In this document: positions 37,281 to 48,411 of the stretch, piece after piece
Numbering within the stretch: position 1 is the stretch's first letter
Layout: each line of letters starts with the position of its first letter
Origin: Archegozetes longisetosus
Lineage: Eukaryota; Arthropoda; Arachnida; Sarcoptiformes; Trhypochthoniidae
Assembly (NCBI GenBank): GCA_018873245.2
Contig: JAEMBT020000004.1
Span: 9,978,652-10,042,651 of the forward strand
Reading direction: 5' to 3'
Length of the DNA: 64,000 bases
The notes under the pieces: generated by a model
The model's input: the letters and a program-made list of their open reading frames with translations, nothing else
The model's database searches: none
Told to the model about the DNA's origin: nothing
Translations under genes and position numbers: made by a program

Positions 37281-39507
37281 TTATCCTAAATTCACATCCC
37301 ATACTTTGATGGTTCCATCGTGTCCGGTTGACACTAGTGTTCTTTCGTCTAACCATTCGATACGAGTCACTTGACTTTGCGGATGCGCTTCTGTTTATGC
37401 AATAGGGTACAATTCAATTTTAAACATTTTAAGTTATTAGTTTTGGTTTAAACGTACTTTTTAGAGTGAAATGTTTCGTCGGTTGTGATGCATCCCATAT
37501 TATAATTGCAGTGTCGAGGGAACCAGAAGCCAAATGAGTCGAATCTGGAGCCCATGCCAGACAATTGACACGAGCCGTATGGAAACCCCATTCAAGCTGA
37601 TGAGCCAACTGACAGTTTGAAACAAACAAAATTAGTTAATACTCTGAAAATTAAGTAAAGATCTGTAACGTAACAAACCTCGTAATTTGAAGCTAAATAG
37701 AGGACTATTTTTCTATTTTACAAGATAAAGAAATTAGTGTTAAAACCAATCAAAATTACACAGAACAGAATTGAAATTTCAAACCTATTTTGATCGGAAG
37801 CTGCTAGATATTTGCCATCAGGAGAATACACGACATCAGTGATGGGCGCGCGATGATCCAATACAGCCTTTTCGCTCAAATTAGAGCCATTCAATGCAAA
37901 CACATGGACTTTACTATCTTTAGTGCCACCCACGGCCACATCATTTTGAGACGAATTAACACTTATAGAAGACGGTTCAAACTTGACCGCAAGAGAAGAC
38001 TGTTTGACACCATTTGTATATACACTGATATCATCATGTCCTGCGACCAGAACCGTATCCTGATTTTCCAGGACAGCGATTCCATGAGGCTGTGAATCCA
38101 GTTTGATATCATTCTCGTATTTGTTGGTTGACGTGTCGATGATTCGCGCAGTATCGTCATAGCCAACTGTATAGACCTTATTATTACCGAACTTTAGATC
38201 CGAAACTTGATTTGAGTGACCTTTTCCTTCGATACGGTCATGTTCACCATTTTTCGGATTCCAATAAGTGATATACCCGTCACAACTTCCAGTATAAAGA
38301 ATTTTGTCATCGGAACTTTTATTAACAGTAAGAGCAGTAATAGTCTTGTTATGTCCTTTAACTATACGTAAGGGTTTTTTTGGATTATTAACGTCGAGAT
38401 AGTTTATGAAACCAGAAAGTGATACAGAAAGTAAATATTGGTTTTGCCACAAACAGCTGACCTGTTGATCGAGAACATCAGAACCCATTTGAAATTCACT
38501 GCAAATATCACAAAATCATTTAGTTAAGCTACACTACAGGTTCAACAATCACTTTTCCAAATCAGTACCTGACACATTGAAGAGTGTTTGCATCCCATAG
38601 TTTACAAGTTTTATCCCCAGAAGCAGTCAATAATTGAGTTCCATCCGGTGCCCACGAAACCGCATAAATTCCTCCCGAATGTGCAGGCGATCCAAACTCA
38701 CCAACTTTACTATAATCATTAGTTTTATAGAGAAATAGTTTTCCATCAAATCCTGCGCTCGCAAACAGTTCTCCATTTGGGGCAAAGCGAACCGACTGAA
38801 CAAATCTTGAATGATCTTCGAGTTGAGTCTTGAACTTGAAGGGCGGGCCTTCATAGATGCCAACGAAATTATCTTCACTTCCAGTCACTATACGGAAAGG
38901 TCGGGCTGGACGGAAGTCACAAGAGTTAATAGTCTTCGAGTGTCCAGCAATTTCTCCAACGGAGGTTCCCGTTTCCATCATAAACACATGGCCAAACCGT
39001 TCGCGTCCCTCTCCTACGACCACAATTCGCTGACTGTCGGGAGACCACGAAAGATCTTTAATATTACCCGCAAATGGCTGGAATTCATTCTTAAGAATAT
39101 GTTCTTTTTGTGTTGTGTCCCAAATGCGGACTTTTCCGGACTGATCGGCAGAGCAGATATAGAAACCACTCGGACTGTATTTGGCGACTGTTGTCAGAGT
39201 CGAGTGTTCTGTATATATGTCAGCAATCGATGGATTGTCGATGTCTCGGATTATAATACTATTGCCGTTCGGGTATAAAAAGTTTTTTCCCTTCGGGTCT
39301 CCGCCGAGAACTAGTGGCAAACCTCTTTGAGTACGAGGCAGAGTTGCAAATGTGTTGCCTGTCACGGGTTTCAATTTAATAATTAGTAATCATTTGATAA
39401 TTGAGTTGACATTAAGTGAAAAGTATTGAACCGAAATTTTGTAATGTTCTCAACGAAAACATTTCTAATATTTTGAATAAAATAAAAGACTTACGATTTT
39501 GAAGCAT
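37281..39507 (-). CDS. WDR1: WDR1 / actin-interacting protein 1
   Basis: WDR1 (AIP1, flare in flies) is a double beta-propeller WD40 protein that works with cofilin to disassemble actin filaments. Six exons join in frame: 39507-39495, 39358-38569, 38498-37785, 37712-37679, 37608-37458 and 37390-37281, giving 603 residues (family about 606). Strong family blocks are [73 protein letters not shown]-like, [24 protein letters not shown], and WLDE...[12 protein letters not shown] at the end. The first coding exon has only 13 nt (MLQN plus one base), and exon 4 is a 34-nt microexon. Two donors are weak (GTTTGA after exon 3, GTTTGT after exon 4), but they are needed for frame and similarity. The gene lies head to head with cyclin J, about 1 kb apart. 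Confidence 0.95.
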
Positions 39508-40543
39508 TCTTTTGATTAGTTTATTGCCGACAAAAGTATATTAATTTAATTAATTGAGCAAAAGTTGTTGTTCGATATTATCTTAATTTGAAAATAAATA
39601 TTTATTTAATTTCAGTAAATATGTAATTAATGTAGTGAGTGTTTTGTTAGTATTTTCTCAAATTTTCGTCCGCTAAATGTTAGTGAAACTAAATACTAAA
39701 CACTCCCTAAATAGGAAATTACTCCTGAAAGCACAAAACCCACTCAAACGCTTTATATTTATGCTCTACTGTCACACTTCGCTCATCTAAATGCATTAGT
39801 GGCGGAACCAATTTTCACTTTTATTAACTTATTATAACTTTTATAATTCTTTTGAAAATTATAATTGCTTATCAAACTATTTCAAAAATGGTCGAAAATA
39901 ATATTAAATATTAAAGAAATGATTGAAAGTGAAGGAATTAATTAAGATTTGGTATTAAGATGGTGAATGACAAATAGCGGCACAAAGGGCAGAGATAAGT
40001 TTTAACGCGCTTCAATTCAAAACATAATAAATCAATTTTAAACATAATAAATATTGTTACACTTAGTTATGAGTCACTCATCAAAAATATAAAAATTGAA
40101 TGTTTTACTGCCACTATTTTTATTCCAATTTCCTATCTTTTAAGTGATTGCTACTTATAATAGCGATAATTGCATTAATTTAATATTAAAAGTTACCTAA
40201 AGACAACTTGCAATGAATTGCACGGAAACAAGTTCTCAATATATTTATTAAGCGATGAGTAAATAATAGAAAGAAACAAAAAGAAGCAATCTATCCTTCA
40301 TTACTAAGAGTTAATATGTTTCGTTAGATTTGTCGCAGTTTTCAAATTAAAATAACTGATAAAACAAACGATTAAAAATGATAGAAAGTTCGTAAACTGC
40401 AACGAATGAGACACTCATTGTTATAAACTTTCGTATCTGAATGAGTCATTTTTGTCTTAGACTACACTTTGTCTTAAACCACCACGCTTTTATACCCTTC
40501 CAACACTTCTACCAAATCAAACCATTCACTAATCAATCAATTC
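39508..40543. promoter_or_regulatory. Divergent promoter region of WDR1 and cyclin J
   Basis: About 1 kb between the two start codons of oppositely oriented genes must hold both 5' UTRs and both promoters. It is AT-rich throughout. I see no convincing TATA box, and no coding exon is supported. Confidence 0.5.
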
Positions 40544-41624
40544 ATGTCTCAAGTAATGTCTCCTTTCGAAGGTCTGGATCCAGAGTTTGAATACGCTCAA
40601 GAATGTTACAAATATTTAGTTGAAAGAGAAAAAGACAGACTTTTCTTCCATCAAAGGTATCACTGATTAGTCTACGAAATCAAACAATAATTTTGATTTA
40701 TTTTCTTAATTGATTTGATTGTTGGAAAGGTCACCAGAGCTCAAATATCGCGCAACTTTGATCAAAAGAATTAAAGTTTTGTGTTATTGCCATAAATTGT
40801 CACTACGTGTCAAATATTTGTCTATTTATATAATGGACTTCTTTATGGACAACCATCACATTATTGAAGACAAACTCGAATTGACTCTAGTTTGCAGTCT
40901 TTCGATCGCAGGTATTGTTTGACCGTTTATTTCCGAAATGTTTCAATATTTTTTCTGAAAATTTTCTGTTGTTTTCAAAGCAAAAGTCGAAGAAAAGGAC
41001 AACAATATTCCAAAATATAAGGAACTATTTTCCTCACAAAATCAGTACTCAATTGCAGAAATATTAGACATGGAATTGAGAATTTTGCAATTTTTCAAAT
41101 GGGTTTTTTTGATTCCAACCGCTGCCACTTACGTCGACTATTTTGGTGTTCAATGCCTCAAACAAATAGAAAATAAATCTTTTGCAAACATACGTTTCGA
41201 GTGTCAAACTTATTTGAGTAAAACAATTGGTATTTGCAGCTTTTACTCTTATTTGAATTTATAAATGGCTAATTAATTTTCGTCAACTTTTACTAAATAG
41301 AAACAAAGTTTTATAGATTCTATCCGTCAGTAGTCGCGGCTTCGTGTATATATTGCATAAGAGAAAAATTTCAACTGAAGCCCATTTGGCCACAATTTGT
41401 GCAAAATATTACCAAATATTCTTACAATCAAATTAAAGAATGTGTCTATGAACTGTAAGTACATCTAAAATCGTCAATTTTTGCTAATTAAGTCTTATTT
41501 TCTATATTTGCTTTACAGAAAAAGTCATGATTACATGATGCCGGTTATGGCACCAGTTATCAAACGCGTTAAACATGGTTTAAATGATTCGGGATTCGTA
41601 GATTCAGCCGATGTCAATGACTAA
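40544..41624 (+). CDS. CCNJ: Cyclin J-like protein
   Basis: Cyclin J is a conserved animal cyclin; in Drosophila it acts in oogenesis with Cdk1 or Cdk2. Exons 40544-40656, 40730-40911, 40981-41229, 41301-41454 and 41519-41624 join in frame to 267 residues, shorter than vertebrate cyclin J because the long C-terminal tail is missing. The N-terminal cyclin box is clear: SPELKYRATLIKRIKVLC, then LSIYIMDFFMDNHHI, and LVCSLSIAAKVEEKDNNIPK, which matches the LAxKxEEKEDxVPK block of cyclin J. After it come the ELRILQFFKW and IPTAATYVDYF blocks and a second helical half (YPSVVAASCIYCIR). The start MSQVMSP is the first ATG of the open frame; a second in-frame ATG sits four codons later. Its stop is only 190 bases from the stop of the convergent FAM136A gene. 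Confidence 0.88.
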
Positions 41625-41814
41625 TTAAATGATTACAAAATAATTTATTTTCTTATTGCATCTAAAATAACTAATTATAATTCACATAATCTAATCACAA
41701 AATTTTTATTTGTAGTTAAATATAGCATTTATAAGTTTATAACTATAAAGTATTCAAAATACATAATCTATTTTTAAACAATTCAAGTCATCGAACACAA
41801 TTAAGCGATGCCTC

Positions 41815-42480
41815 CTAATAAGAACCCTTTTTGATGATATCTTTCATCTTTTTAAGCATATTAGGCATGAGTTCAATATGAGTGTTAACACATTTAACAA
41901 CACATGCCTCAAACTGATTAGTTAGTGAACCGATTTGGGCTTCTGTTGTGTCGGCACCAATTTTGTCACGGATATTGTCTTGACATTGAAGTACACATCG
42001 CTCTATTCGATTCTAAGTTATAAACAAATTTAAAAATGAATGTAAAGATGGATGAGATTGAATTGCAGATGAAATTGATTCTAACCTGGAATCCTGTTAT
42101 CTCCTTCTCGACATAAGCCTGGGCTGAGTTCAATTGTTTTGAGCATCTGCTGACACAGTCTTGAGTGGATTCCAAAGAAGTATCGGTTTTATCGCAGCAG
42201 TTGGCGGCACATCTGTGCATATCTCCCTTTAATAATCATTTGACAATTTATTTATGATTCATAGCAATTGCTATAAAAGTTGATTATCTATTGATGTCTT
42301 ATCAATAGTGGAAATCAACTAAATATTAATTAAAGTTAATTGGAATCCATTTGCCAATCAGTTAATACATAAATTAATTGAATTGAGTCAAACCTGCATT
42401 TTTCTGAGACATGTTTGGTCCAGATCTCGAAGAAGATCTTGAAAAGCCTTCTGAACACGTGTTTGCGCCTCCTGTGCCAT
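41815..42480 (-). CDS. FAM136A: FAM136A-like mitochondrial twin CX3C protein
   Basis: FAM136A is a small conserved protein of the mitochondrial intermembrane space; its exact role is not settled. Exons 42480-42394, 42226-42086 and 42012-41815 (phase-0 introns) give 141 residues, close to the human 138. Cys pairs spaced CX3C recur: CAANC, CVSRC, CVLQC and CVVKC, as in the family. The N-terminus (AQEAQTRVQKAF, LRKMQ) and the C-terminal HIELMPNMLKKMK match human HMHLIPTMTKKMK. There is no signal peptide. A minus-strand AATAAA at about 41705-41710 lies near the end of cyclin J, so the two 3' UTRs may overlap. Confidence 0.93.
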
Positions 42481-45118
42481 AACTAACAAGCAATATATCG
42501 ATAGTTTTGATTTCGATGTCTGCATTACTATTCAATCAATACTTATCCATTTCTTCAAATCAATAGCTCTCAAACTCATCCAAACTTTTTATTTCATTCC
42601 ATCAAACTTTGATTTAATCAGTTTAAAGTTAATTATATGCTTAAAGATAATAACTTGTTGTTAATTATTATTAATCTGAACTGCTTTTGAGCAAACATGT
42701 CACAATTGAAACTTATTTATCATGAGTTTAATCATCTTAGAAACCTTAAGAAATGATTATTCTTTTGAAAAGAGTTAATGAAAATTTGATTAATGAGCGA
42801 AAGTAGACCAATTGTAATATAATTGCTGTTAGACTGAACAACAATCGTAGACAAGCTAATTACGAGGTGTTTAGCCACTCCTCAGTTCTCACTATCGATA
42901 GCATAAGTCTTACGTAATGTTACTGTTTGTGATGACAACTATTGTTTGTTATGTTTATATGTTATATGTGTTCTTGCATTAGATATTGAATAAAAGGCTC
43001 AATCATCTAGGTTAACAAAGGCTAAGTCTTTTGTGTGTATAAAAATCTGAAAAAGTTTGCTTTTCAAAAATGTTGACTTAGAAATGATTTCTAGTAATTG
43101 CTCTCAATAGGGAACAAGGTCTTAAGTTTTATCTCCTCTAAAAGATAATCATTGGATTGAAGTTAAATTTTAGAATATAATACGTGACACTTAGTAATTT
43201 ATGATATTCGAACTGAAAATTAATACTAAATGTTGGGTTTATTTTTAGCTGTTTCTTAATAAATATTTCAAAGTAAACCAGTAATAGTGTTACTCAATGG
43301 CCAGAGGGATCACTGACTGACCCATCAATGTTTGAATAGATAGCGAACCTAAAACTTTGGCATTCATTCCCAATGACATTCTCAATAAATGCAACTTTTA
43401 GCTTGCATTATCAACAAAATCGCTCTCATTTTAATAACAACTTAATTGATCTTAAATTATTATTTAAAGCTATCCATATTATTTTCACTTGATAAATAAC
43501 CGAAATTTGTTTAGATTCTGAAACTGCCTTGAAATCAATTACAACTACTGGAAAAAGCGATTCTGTTTTCAAAAAAATATGCCCGAAAGTTGTTAAAAGT
43601 TGGGAAAAGGCCTCCATTAAATTCAAAGTCAAGAATTATTGATCAATTTTAAACTTGAATGAATCATAATTTCTGAGTTAATGAACGCCCAGATTGACAA
43701 ATAAAACAAGAGTTTATATATTATTTCAATGAATTTTTTAATAGAGGTATAGGTTTAAAATTTGACTAAATGGTTTTGTCGACAATTTTTCAGCTCAGTT
43801 ATTTCCTGAGCTCTAAGTCATACGGGTAGTGCAAACTATGATATGAGCGAAAGTTTTAGTTAGTACTTACAAATGTGCTACATTTTGTCACAATCGTATA
43901 ATACTGTACACTCAAACACTTAGCAATCCACGATAGCAGCCAAAATTGACGCCTTCTCAACAGACCATAATATAAAGTATATTAAGAAACTTATTTCATA
44001 TTCACTATAGTAATGAAAGCAAACCAAAATTTTAGTTTGGCAACAAAATGACGCGTATGATAGAGCAACGGCTTTTTCTTGTAGCTGTTGAGGATTATTA
44101 AGTTTTTAAGTGTGCTATAGTAGGCTACAAATTAAAGTTTGTTGCATTAACTTTATTCGTCTGAATGCCAGTTGACGAAATCAAATTTCTACTACTAGCA
44201 ACATATGTACTGTTATCGCATGCTACCATTAATTTTAGAAATTTATTCGTATTTGTATATTTACAAATGACAGCTATCACAAATTTTGTCCCTCGAGAGT
44301 GTGGGTCCACTGGAAAAAGTTGACTTATCCTAACTTTGACCATTTATAGTATTTATTTTATCAGATTTCTATTGAATTACTAATTTGAAATTTAAGATTG
44401 ACATGTTGCTATTGTTCTTAATACATGTTAAACTTGATCAATGAGACAAAATCTGGTATAACCTGTATCTGACTCATCATTATTAGACAGATGATGCTAT
44501 ACTTTCTGCACGAATAATATGTATTAGGTTTTCTAGATTTTGATACTTTAATTGTAAGCTATTGTATAAGAAAGGCGTTTATTTATTACAGAAACTAGAG
44601 CTTAAATGTGATGCAACAGCACATATGAAATGAAATAAGATAAATAAACATTTTTCCAAATAACCTTCATTTTGACCTCATTTCACATTTAATTAAAGCT
44701 AATCTCTAATTAAAAAAACAACGCGTTTAAAGGTAAGCTCTGAATGATTTGTTTTTATAATTTTCATCTCTTATGAAAGTTATTTTGAAGATTGATGTCT
44801 AATAAATTAAATCAAATGTTTATCAATGTTTTCGTTAGTGATTTATTTACAAAATTGGTTATCAATTAATAACTAATAGATAACTAACAAACAACTAATG
44901 AGTTGAATAAATAATTAATTATTGAGTTGAAAGCCAGGAAAATACAGCATAAAATAGCTATAAATGTTTAGTGAAACGTCAAATTTAACAATAGTTTAAG
45001 AAATAGTAGTTATGCTAAAAATATTCAACTGTTTAATAGTTAAATAATAGATTGAGAAAAGTTTGAGTAAATGTCTGTTTAGGTCATTCATGTAATAATA
45101 TATGTAATACTTATAAGC

Positions 45119-45760
45119 AATGGTGAGCGGTGCTCGGTAGCGAGCATTGAGCACTTTAATTTTGCCAAGCGTGAACGCAGTGCTCGAGCGCCTAACTTTC
45201 CGAGCACGAGCACGGAGTACTTAGGCTTAACAGGAAAACTAAAAATTACTTAAAATTCATGTTTTATTCACACAACATAATAGATTAATTTGAAAAAGCA
45301 ATCAGTTGTTCAGATTTAAAGAATTTGGACAGAATTTTCTCACGTTATAGCTTGAATTGAGTGTTTAGATAGCCTACTTCGCTTATTAGTGATTGCATCT
45401 CCAGCTATAAAGAATATGTGCTCTAACTAGAACCACTAGTCACAGCTATATTTAAAGTATCGGATCAAAATGAGATGTCATTCAGGTCTCATCAAGTACT
45501 TTTATTAGTAAACATTTGTTTGAATGGAGTTTAATTGTACTTTTGACTCAATATATAGTGTATTACATAAGTGTAGGATTACAGCTCTAAATTATAAACA
45601 ATTTGGTATAAACATTTTAATAACCTGAAAGTTATGACACTCCTTGGTTGGTGCTCAGTACTCGAGCACCTCGATAGGCCAATACCGAGTACTTGAATTC
45701 TGCCTCGTGCGGGCGCGAGCACTGAGCGCCAAATCTTGCTGAAGCACGCTCATTATTGTT
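45119..45760. mobile_element. Terminal-inverted-repeat element, possibly hAT-like
   Basis: Two GC-rich blocks in an AT-rich background (45119-45235 and 45640-45760) are rough reverse complements. The left end begins CAATGGTGAGCGGTGCTC; the reverse complement of the right end begins CAATAATGAGCGTGCTTC. Both halves are full of GAGCAC/GTGCTCG units. The 400-bp interior has no long open frame, so the element would be non-autonomous. The CA-TG-rich end and GTGCTCG subrepeats recall hAT-type non-autonomous elements, but I could not find an 8-bp target duplication. Confidence 0.55.
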
Positions 45761-46013
45761 TTTAGCTATATCTCTAACCAGTCATTATTCAATCACTTCC
45801 TCATTAGAATAAGACATAAATAATTCAAAATTTCCCGTCCATTGAAGGGGAAACCATGAAATAAATACTAAATCTTTTTTCTTGTTTCAATTGAGAGCCT
45901 CTTTAATTAGTATTTGTCAACCTATAAGATGGTTGTAATGGTCCATAAGTGTGTAAACATAAGTAATGATTGAGTGCAGCTATTAGTGAGCCTTGTTTTG
46001 TGCTAATCAGTTA

Positions 46014-46078
46014 ATCATTGAATAGATTGAATACATTGAATACGTTCAATAAATTGACTGCATTGAACGCATTGAGTC
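46014..46078. repeat. Tandem ATTGAATAC-type decamer repeat
   Basis: About six imperfect copies of a 10-bp unit (ATTGAATACA, ATTGAATACG, ATTGAACGC and similar) in a row. No coding signal. Confidence 0.75.
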
Positions 46079-48336
46079 TATAATTACATAAATAGGAAAC
46101 CAGTGTTTGTCACCTCGCAGTCTGAGAGTTGAAGTGACTATGAATTTAAAGATTAGAAAAGTAATATATAATTTATATTAAATTATTATTAAGCGCAAAA
46201 TGTGTGCCTCAAAGTATCCTTACTTTCATTGCCATTGAGTAACTTTATTTTGATTTGACGCGTATTTCCCCAGCTTTCAAAATGCTTTAATTATTGTTTC
46301 AATATTGATGTTAAACTGTTAGGAAAAAAACCGATTCTTAATTCACAACCAATATAAGTAATGGTTTAATATTTTTAATAATAGTTGTTGTGTTTGATTT
46401 AATTTATGTACTGTTTTATAATTACAATAAGTTTATTAGACGGATGTTGTGGTGAAACTGCTTGGGGGCAGATGACAAATTGTTTCTTATATGAAAGGGT
46501 ATCCTTGTCTTTAAATACAATTAGCATTCATTTCTCTATTACGCACTATTATCTGTCAGCTCATTCCTATAATTATCGAACATTTCTCTCAGAATCCTTA
46601 TTCTTTAATGAGAAATATAATAGTTTTTTCCTAATTAATAATCGTTGAACTGATTTATTTTCTTATTTGTCACAACTGTTTAACTTATGGTTGTTTTGAA
46701 AAAGTGATTCTAGTCTCAAATGAAAATAAGTTTTTATATTCTTCTAAAATAAATTCAATGCTAACTTAAGCTATGAATATGAATGAACTTATTTGTCGCG
46801 GATTAGCACTAACTGATAAATTATCTATAAAAACAAATGCAACTTTTCGCATAAATTAAAATCAGTCTGGTTATCAACTTTGAAAGGTGGGAAAATTTTG
46901 TTCAGATAAAAGCTAATATTTGCAACTCAAAATAACAAATTTGTTGTAAGAAAACAAATCAAAAGTTTATTCAAGTTTCCTTTTTATTTGATTGATAGAG
47001 TGGAAGAAAATGGTTTTTAATTTTAACTCGAATGTTTAGTTTGATAAAATCCAAAAAGTTATTGAAGTAGAGGTAATCGTACCAGTCGTAGATACTCAAA
47101 GATTGCACATTCGAAAATATTGCATAACTCGCAAGCATTGTCACATTTAATTGACTTGAGTCTAAAAATCTAGCTACAAACGTCTCGATTTTCAGTTTGT
47201 TCATAAATTTATCAATTTGTTCAAATTAAACGTTCAGTTCTTGGGATTGATCATAGACTGTGAAGTGAAAAATATCGTAATTGAGCCTTAAGATTGAGAG
47301 AATTACACAACTTATTGAAACAATTTATTATTTTTAGCAATAGATTTTCTACTTGATTTGAGTCATATGAATAAAAGCGTATTTAGAACATGACAGAACT
47401 TGAGTTATATCCACGGATTAGTTATAAATAATGAAAAAGATGTCACAATATTAGTAACACAAGTTTATTGTCATTTAAAAGATGTCTTATCGCTTATTTA
47501 TAAGTTATTTAACCTTTAGTTGACTGGATTGAATAATTTAAAAGATACTTTCATGGCTTAAACAAAGATACTTAAGTTTATATTTGTTTGAATACATTAA
47601 AAGTTCAACAGTTTTACTGTATTTCACAAGTATTTCAAGAGACATACCAAATAAATCTTAATTGAATGAATCAGATACAGCGCTCAGTTGAATGCAATGT
47701 ATTTATAGTATTTGCTACTGTTTCCAGTCTGTAACTTAAGAATTGAAATCTGACAAAAGGAAAAAAGAGACGCTTGTTAACATTCTTTATTGAATTTTCA
47801 ATTATGTAATGACGTCCGTTCAACTCAATCTCAATTTAATTGAAGGTTAAGATGAAAAAAACCAAAAGATAATGTATAATTTATTAGGTACTAATATAGT
47901 TGAATCAATCTAACTGATTTCTATCGAACCTCTATTTTTGATCTGAAATCATTGAAAGTATTGACGTATTTTAGACTGACCAATTGGCAGTCATAATTTA
48001 CTTGATCACAAGGCTCAACTGTAATTTATTCGACCTATTAAGTTGTCGCTAAAAATATCTCTTCTCATGTCTATGTCTAGCTTTCTAAGAGTCCAATTTT
48101 TGCATTCAATGTTTAGTTAAAGAAAAGTTACTCAAAGTATTGTTTAGCAGTATTTTGAAAACTATAGGAACCTAACTGTTGGCCAAATATTGACTGATGA
48201 TCATTTGTTGACCATTCGAGTGTATGATTTGATTATGTAAAAGTGGTGTCTTTTTAAAAAGTTATTTTTTAATTTATATTTACAAACACCTGCTGTCAAA
48301 ACATATTTCTCTTCTTTACTCTATCTTCAGTGACAC

Positions 48337-48411
48337 ATTATTATTATTATTATTATTATTATTATGAGGATTAGTCCTTGAATGCCCAGCACTTACTGAT
48401 ATGGGCATTCT
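48337..48411. repeat. (TTA)n microsatellite with adjoining hairpin
   Basis: A run of TTA triplets (about 48338-48364) is followed by GAGGATTAGTCCTTG and then a perfect 9-bp inverted repeat, GAATGCCCA/TGGGCATTC, with a 13-base loop ending near 48410. A triplet tail next to a non-repetitive block is typical of some retroposon ends, but a single copy cannot show this. Confidence 0.65.

Noticed and set aside
38811..39278. 155-codon plus-strand frame
   Set aside because: It is the antisense shadow of WDR1 exon 2.
46406..46648. 80-codon plus-strand frame with a hydrophobic start
   Set aside because: No mature domain or splice partners; the hydrophobic start is expected from T-rich codons.
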